A DNA stretch of 64,000 nt from Burkholderia aenigmatica (GTDB taxonomy: Bacteria > Pseudomonadota > Gammaproteobacteria > Burkholderiales > Burkholderiaceae): NCBI RefSeq assembly GCF_902499175.1, contig NZ_CABVQC010000033.1:1-64000 (forward strand). Direction: 5' to 3'. Every line of letters begins with the position of its first letter. The first letter of the stretch is position 1. The position numbers were made by a program, and so were the translations under genes. The notes under the pieces were generated by a model, which worked only from the letters and a program-made list of their open reading frames with translations, did not search any database and was not told the origin of the DNA. Positions 58,529 through 64,000 of the stretch are shown here, piece by piece.

Positions 58529-60877
58529 ATGGCCAATTTACTGAACTACACCTCAGCGCGCTCACCACTGCAGAACGCTCTTCTGGCGCTCATCGTTGTG
58601 ATGGTGGCGATGCTGCTGGTCGGTGCGGTCCCGACGCAATGGTGGGCCTGGAAGTACCACTATGATCCGCGACTCGGGCCTCCGCTATTGCGCATGGCTG
58701 GATTCGCCTTGTACCAGCCGCTGCAGTGGGTAGCTTGGGGTTGGAAGTACGGTGACGTGCTCGTATTGCGCTCGTCGGTGCACACGATGTTCGTGATTGG
58801 GGGCATCTCCGAAGTCGGCGCGATGATCTTTGGTGGGTACGTCAGCTACCGACTCGCGCGGTACACAAAAGGCATGGAGGGCCTGCACGGCACTGCTCAC
58901 TTCGCCGAGCACGAGGACGTGGACAAGACCGGCTTCATCGACGCCGCAGGGCACAAGGCCGAGGGGGTCGTGGTGGGTTCGGTCATGTTGGATCGGAAGG
59001 GGAAGGTCATTCACCCGCATCACCCGAAGTTTCACAAACGCTATGAGCCCATCATGATTCGTGGCACATGGCGCCAAGGCTTCCGCAAGATGCCCAAGCG
59101 CGACGGCAACAAGCGACCGATGTTCAAGCTCAAGAAAACCATCGTCAAGAAGGTCGAGATCCTGCGCGACGGTGGCAACACTCACCTGTTCGGTTTCTGT
59201 CCGACCCGCTCGGGTAAGGGGGTCGGCATGGTCATTCCCACGTTGTTGACCTGGCGCCACTCGGTCATGGTCAACGACCCCAAGGGCGAGGCCTACGCGC
59301 TGTCTGCCGGCTTCCGCCAGGCGGCTGGCCAGGACATCATCAAGTTCGAGCCAGCCTGCACCGACGGCACTGGAGCTTGCTGGAACCCACTGGAGGAGAT
59401 CCGCATCTTCACGCTGTACGACGTGGCCGATGCACAGATGATCATGACGATGGCCTGCGACCCGAAGGGCAAGGGCCTCGATGATTACTTCGACAAGGCC
59501 GGCTACGAATTCCTGACAGCAGTGGCGCTCCACGTCCGCTACACGAGCAAGGAAGGTTCGCTTGCTGCTTGCGCGAGTTTCCTCGGAGATCCCAATTGGG
59601 ACAGCGACAAGCAGATGTACACCGAGATGATGCAAGCCGCCCATGACCCGGAAGGGAAGATGGGCTGGAAAGACACGTTCGGCAAGCCAACCAAGACGCA
59701 TCCGATGATCGCCAACGCGGCCAAGACGATGCTCAACAAAGAAGACAAGGACCGTTCCGGCGTGCTGTCCACGGCCAAGTCGCTGTTGTCGCTGTACCTG
59801 GATCCGATCGTGGCGAACAACACCGGCCGGTCGGACTTCCTGGTGCGCGATCTGATGACGGGACAAAAGCCCGTCTCGCTGTACTTCGTGGTGAAGCCCA
59901 ACGACATGGAGCGCTTGACCCCGCTGACGCGTCTCTTCTATGCGATCTTCATCCGTCGCAATGCGGCAGAGATGGAGTTCGCAGAGGGCCGCAGCAAGGC
60001 CAACTATACGCACCCGCTCCTGATGATCATCGACGAGGCGGCCTCGCTGCAAAAGCTGCAAATCCTGCAGGAGGCGCTGGGCTACGTTGCGGGCTACGGC
60101 ATCCGAATGTTCTTCCTGGTTCAGGACATCGTGCAGATCGAGGAGCTGTATGGCGATAAACAGTCCTTCGACTCAGGCGCCGAAACCCGGATCGCGTATG
60201 CGCCGAACAAGATCGAGACAGCCGAAAAGCTGGCGCGCATGACGGGCAAAACTACAGTGTCAGAAGAAGGCGCATCGAGAAGCCAGGGCATGTTTGGCGT
60301 CAAAGGCGGCAACGTGTCCGTCAGCAACAACAAGACGGGCCGGGATCTCGTCACTGCCGACGAATTCTTGGGGCTACACGACCAGGACTTGGTCCTTTTC
60401 GTGAAGGGCCAGCCTCCTATCTATGGTCGCAAGGCGTTCTACTACGAGAACCCAACGCTGTTGGCTCGCGCCTCGATGCCGCCCCCGAAGGAGTCGACGA
60501 GACTGCGCGTTTCCAAGAATGCGTCAGCGGCGGAGGCGGAAGAGGCGCTGGAGATTCAGGAAGCCAAGCCGGAAACGCCACGCGATAAGTGGGCAGCGGG
60601 CCGGGAAGCCATGCGCGAGCAGATCGCAACGGCAGCACAGCCATCGGCTGCGGTGCGAGGCGCTGAAGGCCGCAATCACGGTGGCGCCGCAGCAAACGCC
60701 ACCCCTCCGCAGCCTGGAGGCGCACCGTCCTCCGACAGCCAGCCAGCCAAGCCGCGCCAGCGGAGCCGCTACGCCGACCAGATCAAGACCATCACACCCG
60801 AGGAACGGCGGCAGGTCGAAGAGCTGGTGGCCAGCGTCGGCGTTGTAAACAAGGTCATTTCGGTTTCCGCCTTCTAG
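58529..60877 (+). CDS. traG: TraG/VirD4 coupling protein
   Basis: 782 residues from ATG 58529. Two N-terminal membrane helices (about 13-32 and 75-100), then the ATPase: Walker A PTRSGKG (225-231) and Walker B LLMIIDEAASL (497-507). The Pro/Ala-rich C-terminal tail (about 660-760) ends in a helix with TPEERRQVEELVASVG. It links the relaxosome to the trb channel and selects DNA and protein substrates. The start is set by the operator 21 bp upstream. No ribosome site is clear. Confidence 0.93.
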   Translation: MANLLNYTSARSPLQNALLALIVVMVAMLLVGAVPTQWWAWKYHYDPRLGPPLLRMAGFALYQPLQWVAWGWKYGDVLVLRSSVHTMFVIGGISEVGAMIFGGYVSYRLARYTKGMEGLHGTAHFAEHEDVDKTGFIDAAGHKAEGVVVGSVMLDRKGKVIHPHHPKFHKRYEPIMIRGTWRQGFRKMPKRDGNKRPMFKLKKTIVKKVEILRDGGNTHLFGFCPTRSGKGVGMVIPTLLTWRHSVMVNDPKGEAYALSAGFRQAAGQDIIKFEPACTDGTGACWNPLEEIRIFTLYDVADAQMIMTMACDPKGKGLDDYFDKAGYEFLTAVALHVRYTSKEGSLAACASFLGDPNWDSDKQMYTEMMQAAHDPEGKMGWKDTFGKPTKTHPMIANAAKTMLNKEDKDRSGVLSTAKSLLSLYLDPIVANNTGRSDFLVRDLMTGQKPVSLYFVVKPNDMERLTPLTRLFYAIFIRRNAAEMEFAEGRSKANYTHPLLMIIDEAASLQKLQILQEALGYVAGYGIRMFFLVQDIVQIEELYGDKQSFDSGAETRIAYAPNKIETAEKLARMTGKTTVSEEGASRSQGMFGVKGGNVSVSNNKTGRDLVTADEFLGLHDQDLVLFVKGQPPIYGRKAFYYENPTLLARASMPPPKESTRLRVSKNASAAEAEEALEIQEAKPETPRDKWAAGREAMREQIATAAQPSAAVRGAEGRNHGGAAANATPPQPGGAPSSDSQPAKPRQRSRYADQIKTITPEERRQVEELVASVGVVNKVISVSAF

Positions 60878-60903
60878 GCAAGTCTCAGGGCTCACCCATA
60901 TAC

Positions 60904-60921
60904 TGTTAATTCCATGTTAAT
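60904..60921 (+). promoter_or_regulatory. Direct-repeat operator TGTTAAT x2, copy e
   Basis: TGTTAATTCCATGTTAAT, two half-sites 11 bp apart, 25 bp before ATG 60947 of the transglycosylase gene. Downstream of traG, so it may start a new transcript. Confidence 0.6.
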
Positions 60922-60946
60922 TCCCGAACCCTACCGGCGGCATCAG

Positions 60947-61687
60947 ATGCGCATTATTCGATGTTCATTGCTTTTGCTTGTGATCAGCACCATCGCGATG
61001 CTGGGCGGCAGAAGCGCGCACGCCCAGGTGGTGGTTGCGGGCGTGGACCCAGAGCTAAGTGCGCTCATTGCACGTTGTGCGCCCACGGTCCACCCCGAAA
61101 CCATGGCGGCCGTCGTGTCTGCAGAGTCGCGCGGGCACCAGTTCGCAATTGCGGACGCCGGGCCGGTGAAATTGCCATGGGCGCAACGTAAGGCACTGGT
61201 GCGTTCGCTCTACCCCGGGTCGCTCCAAGAGGCCGTCACGACTGCGCAGACCCTCATTGCAAACGGCCACACCGTCTCGCTCGGCGTGGCTCAGGTGAAC
61301 GACCGCAACCTGGCCAAGATGGGCGTATCGATTCAAGACGTGTTCGACCCCTGCGTGAACATCGCTGTGGGCGGAAAGATCCTGACGGACTTCTATGAGA
61401 AAGCCCGCGCGAAGTTCGGCAATGGGCCAGCGGCACTGCAAGCTGCGCTCAGCGCTTACAACTCTGGTGACTGGTCGCGTGGCGCGAGGGATGGCTATGT
61501 GGCCTTGGTCTACAAGCAAGTGGGCAAGCCTCTGACCATTCGCACCGAGCGCGTCGTGCCACGCATGACGCGCACAACTGCTGCACGCGGCGATGCCGCT
61601 CCGGCACTGACTGCAAGCCCGGAGCGAACGAACGAACGGACCTTCACGCTGAAGGCCAGCAATTTCTCAGTCGCAGAGATGCACTGA
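60947..61687 (+). CDS. trbN: VirB1/TrbN-like lytic transglycosylase
   Basis: 246 residues from ATG 60947, after which a signal peptide (about 1-27, ending SAHA) is evident. An SLT domain has the catalytic E60 in VVSAESRGHQFAI, then TVSLGVAQVNDRNL and AALSAYNSGDWSRG. It opens peptidoglycan so the mating channel can assemble. It follows traG after a direct-repeat site. C44-type and later cysteines may form a disulphide. The C-terminal 50 residues are an Arg/Thr-rich tail outside the domain. Confidence 0.9.
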   Translation: MRIIRCSLLLLVISTIAMLGGRSAHAQVVVAGVDPELSALIARCAPTVHPETMAAVVSAESRGHQFAIADAGPVKLPWAQRKALVRSLYPGSLQEAVTTAQTLIANGHTVSLGVAQVNDRNLAKMGVSIQDVFDPCVNIAVGGKILTDFYEKARAKFGNGPAALQAALSAYNSGDWSRGARDGYVALVYKQVGKPLTIRTERVVPRMTRTTAARGDAAPALTASPERTNERTFTLKASNFSVAEMH

Positions 61688-61713
61688 CCGCACGGGGAAT
61701 GAAGGAGAGAGTG

Positions 61714-62820
61714 ATGGGTATCGGGTTGCAAGTCGTGGATCAAGAAAGCGATCAGCAGGGCTCATTGATTGCCAACGCAAAAGACCTGCTCATTCAGATT
61801 GAGGCCACGTCGCCGCCACCTCATTCGAGTGGACTCATAGCTCTAACCGATCTCGCGGACCAACTGCTGTCCATGCGCGCCAAAGGCTTCACGCTTGAGC
61901 GCCTAGCTTCGGTCCTCACGGAATGCGACGTTCCTGTGAGCGTTAGTGAGCTGGATGATTTTCTGCGGCGGGCCCTGTTGGCTCGCATGTATGCGTGCGA
62001 GGCCAAGATCGAGGAGTACGGCCGGCGCGGTCACGTCCGCTCTTCCGAGCGCGCGGCCTTCATTGAGCGCGGTCTGCGCCGCGCGCTGGATTCCGGCGAA
62101 GGTCTTCTTCTGCACTATCAGCCTCAAGTGGACATGCAGACTGGAGCCGTCGTCGGCGCCGAAGCATTGCTGCGGTGGCGTCACGAAGCGGACCTGGTCA
62201 GCCCAACGGAATTCATTCCCATTGCGGAGGAATCCGGGCTCATTGAAGAGATTGGCGCATGGGTGTTGCGCGAGGCCTGCACCGAGGCAGTGGGCTGGCA
62301 ACGCCTGGGCCTTGGTCAGGGCAAAGGGATCAAGGTCTCGGTCAATCTCTCGGTCAAGCAGTTCTCGGATCGGCTGAGCGACGTAATCCATGGCGTGCTC
62401 TGCGATACCGGCCTGGGCACTGAGCTGCTCGGCATCGAGATCACCGAAAGTTTCCTCGCGGACGACCGTTCGCAAGGTCTGCTGCAGGCCTTGAACGATA
62501 CGGGCATTCACATCTCCATTGACGACTTCGGTACCGGGTACTCATGCCTATCGCGCGTGAGCAAGCTGCCGCTGGACACGATCAAGATTGACCGCGCGTT
62601 CGTTTCAGATCTGGCCCGCTCTCCCGGGGCCGCTGCTGTCGTCCAGAGCGTCATCGGCCTGGCCGACAAGCTGGGCATGAGCACGATTGCCGAAGGCGTC
62701 GAAACGCAGCGACAAGTGGATCTCCTGAGGTCTTTCGGCTGCAACGTTGCCCAGGGGTATCTGTTCGCCAAGCCTCTACCGCCAACTGAGTTCGTGCAGT
62801 TCGCACTTGCAGCGCGTTGA
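61714..62820 (+). CDS. EAL-domain c-di-GMP phosphodiesterase
   Basis: 368 residues from ATG 61714, behind GGAGAGAG. The EAL motif (EALLRW, E150), DDFGTGYS (270-277), EITES, KIDRAF and EGVET (E327) are all present, so it should be active and lower c-di-GMP. The N-terminus (about 30-90) has a helical part with MRAKGFTLERLASVLTEC, resembling small plasmid DNA-binding modules, so it may act as a regulated enzyme or a transcription factor. c-di-GMP controls pili and motility, making the pilus cluster a likely target. Confidence 0.88.
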   Translation: MGIGLQVVDQESDQQGSLIANAKDLLIQIEATSPPPHSSGLIALTDLADQLLSMRAKGFTLERLASVLTECDVPVSVSELDDFLRRALLARMYACEAKIEEYGRRGHVRSSERAAFIERGLRRALDSGEGLLLHYQPQVDMQTGAVVGAEALLRWRHEADLVSPTEFIPIAEESGLIEEIGAWVLREACTEAVGWQRLGLGQGKGIKVSVNLSVKQFSDRLSDVIHGVLCDTGLGTELLGIEITESFLADDRSQGLLQALNDTGIHISIDDFGTGYSCLSRVSKLPLDTIKIDRAFVSDLARSPGAAAVVQSVIGLADKLGMSTIAEGVETQRQVDLLRSFGCNVAQGYLFAKPLPPTEFVQFALAAR

Positions 62821-62847
62821 CTCCCCACTGATCGAAAAGGATTGCCC

Positions 62848-63093
62848 ATGCGAATCATCACCAGCCTGTTTGCCCCCTGGCTGCACTTCCTGACCGTCAA
62901 CCGTCCCATCGCCGCGACCGTGTGTCTGCTGCTTCAGATCAGCCTTATTGGCTGGGCGCCCGCAACCATCTGGTCTGCGTACTCCATCGATCAGTACAAC
63001 AAGGCCGCCAGGAGAACCGCCAAGAGGATTGCCGCGGCAATCGCCGAGGCGGCCATGCGCAATTCGCAGTTGAAGGTCGAGGCAGGCCTGTGA
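62848..63093 (+). CDS. Pmp3/YqaE-like small membrane protein
   Basis: 81 residues from ATG 62848, with AAAGGA upstream. It has two hydrophobic segments (about 5-20 and 24-43, IAATVCLLLQISLIGWAPAT) and the GWxPxxIWSxYxIxQY motif of the Pmp3 (UPF0057) family, plus a basic C-terminal helix. Such proteins are small membrane potential modulators often found on plasmids. Its stop overlaps the FlhD-like GTG (GTGA). Confidence 0.7.
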   Translation: MRIITSLFAPWLHFLTVNRPIAATVCLLLQISLIGWAPATIWSAYSIDQYNKAARRTAKRIAAAIAEAAMRNSQLKVEAGL

Positions 63094-63449
63094 CCAAAGG
63101 CCCTAGCGCTTCGGATGGTCGCGGAAAGCTGCTCACGAATTCCGTTGCGCTGGTACCCGAGATCCGGAAGCTGAACATTAGTTTCCTCACGCTCGCCAGA
63201 AAACTGCTTGCCAGCGGGCGAAGCGACGCACTCGCGTCGCTTGGTATCTCACAGGAAATGGCTGACGTACTGGTGGCGATGCCAGAGACCGAGATCACGA
63301 AGCTGGCGAACACCAATCTGCTGCTATGCCGCTTCTACTTTGGCTCTCATGTACTGGCTGAATTGATTGCCAAGCCCCATTGGGAGGAGTTGGTCGTTCG
63401 TGATTCCGCGTTGGCGATGGACGAAGACCGCACCGTGGTGGACGAGTAA
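63090..63449 (+). CDS. FlhD-like transcriptional regulator subunit
   Basis: 119 residues from GTG 63090. The line IRKLNISFLTLARKLL, then LASLGISQEMADVLVAM, KLANTNLLLCRF and YFGSHVLAELI follows E. coli FlhD (116 residues) block by block, including a C80 that matches FlhD C65. FlhD pairs with FlhC to activate flagellar genes; the FlhDC relatives SetCD (SXT) and AcaCD (IncC) turn on conjugation genes instead. A FlhC-like partner was not found in the window, so it may lie to the right or use a chromosomal FlhC. Confidence 0.82.
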   Translation: MTKGPSASDGRGKLLTNSVALVPEIRKLNISFLTLARKLLASGRSDALASLGISQEMADVLVAMPETEITKLANTNLLLCRFYFGSHVLAELIAKPHWEELVVRDSALAMDEDRTVVDE

Positions 63450-63489
63450 CCAAGCATCGAATGGATAAACACAGAATTTTGGAGGCCGT

Positions 63490-64000
63490 ATGAATGCCGT
63501 AGCTGAACGAGTGGACCACGCAGACGATTGCAGACTGTCCTCGATCTTGGAGTTCGAAACGAGTGATCGAGAAGTGGAGCATCTCGAATCGCCGCCCAAA
63601 GCCGACAAGGTTGCGCACGGTGAGTTCGAGGTGGACGTTACCAAGGAAAAGGTCATCGTTGCGGGTGTTGGCCTCCTCGCGATCTACCACTGGGAGACGA
63701 GCAACTGGGGAAAGAAGATCAAGCGGCTATCGGTCGAGCGCTCCCAGGCGGACTCCGACAACACCGCTCAAGATCGCTATCGGGTTGTCGCTGAATCCAG
63801 CGACGACTCCGGCGGGAAGAGCGAAGTATTCGTCAACAACTTGAGCGAAGCCGAAGCAAAGGTAGTCCTCAAGAAGATTGAACTGGGCATCAAGGAGATT
63901 CTCGGCGTAAGTGCGCTCGGCGTCCACACGCTGGAGATCCCGTGCGACGACGGCTCAGTCGTCACCATTGCCAGCAGCCGCGCGCTCAATAGCAAGCCTG
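63490..64000 (+). CDS. Truncated hypothetical protein running off the right edge
   Basis: 170 residues visible from ATG 63490, with GGAGG 5 bp upstream; no stop before the window end. Mixed alpha/beta with VIVAGVGLLAIYHWETSN and EAKVVLKKIELGIKEILG. No domain recognised. It follows the FlhD-like gene by 40 bp and may be part of the same operon. Confidence 0.55.
   Translation, partial: MNAVAERVDHADDCRLSSILEFETSDREVEHLESPPKADKVAHGEFEVDVTKEKVIVAGVGLLAIYHWETSNWGKKIKRLSVERSQADSDNTAQDRYRVVAESSDDSGGKSEVFVNNLSEAEAKVVLKKIELGIKEILGVSALGVHTLEIPCDDGSVVTIASSRALNSKP

Noticed and set aside
1-64000. CRISPR arrays
   Set aside because: No regularly spaced direct repeats with unique spacers were seen. The repeats found are regulatory sites in different promoters.
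1-64000. tRNA or rRNA genes
   Set aside because: No cloverleaf-like or rRNA-like segments were recognised by eye.

Overview
This window looks like about 64 kb of a large conjugative plasmid or integrative conjugative element from a high-GC proteobacterium, most likely Burkholderiales. That placement rests on base composition, protein style and gene content, not on any rRNA or housekeeping marker. Apart from a topoisomerase, every recognisable gene belongs to transfer, maintenance or regulation of a mobile element. No relaxase, replication initiator, integrase or oriT was recognised, so the element must extend past one or both window edges.

Layout. A topoisomerase IA gene and an XRE repressor gene diverge at 0.1-2.3 kb. 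A minus-strand operon at 2.3-14.1 kb encodes an R64/IncI-like thin type IV pilus (two TcpQ-domain proteins, PilN, PilP, PilO, PilQ, PilR, PilS, a PilT-like ATPase, PilM, PilV). Divergent from it, 14.3-27.4 kb encodes a mating-pair-formation type IV secretion system in the Ti-plasmid trb order (B, C, D, E, J, K, L, F, G, I), with a TraB-like CN-hydrolase and a small regulatory cassette between trbE and trbJ. An IncC/KorB-type ParA-ParB pair (28.0-30.2 kb) and a HerA-like ATPase follow. From 32 to 58 kb lies a run of large polyvalent-type proteins: ArdC-like, LPD7, ankyrin, TraC-like primase, two zincin-type proteins, and a 2810-residue methyltransferase-helicase. The right end (58-64 kb) has the coupling protein TraG/VirD4, a VirB1/TrbN transglycosylase, an EAL phosphodiesterase, a Pmp3-like membrane protein, a FlhD-like activator and a truncated last gene.

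How it fits together. A palindrome, CTTTTGCNGCAAAAG, occurs nine times (six perfect on both arms, three with one outer mismatch), in front of or just inside the start of nearly every transfer, partition and polyvalent transcription unit. It differs from the RK2 KorB operator (TTTAGCSGCTAAA) at one symmetrical position, and the only ParB in the window resembles KorB, so a KorB-like global repressor and partition protein probably controls the element. A second signal, TGTTAAT-N4-TGTTAAT with an 11-bp period, recurs five times in the right half (one copy lacks the leading T of its first half). A third, TTGCNAACTATTGTG, recurs three times.

The most unusual feature is that eight different proteins, including a KorA-like repressor, end in copies of one small KfrB-like domain. 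I suggest this is a shared docking, localisation or translocation module for proteins that act with, or travel with, the transferring DNA. A FlhD-like protein beside an EAL protein suggests motility-type and c-di-GMP control of transfer, as FlhDC-like SetCD and AcaCD control SXT and IncC elements.
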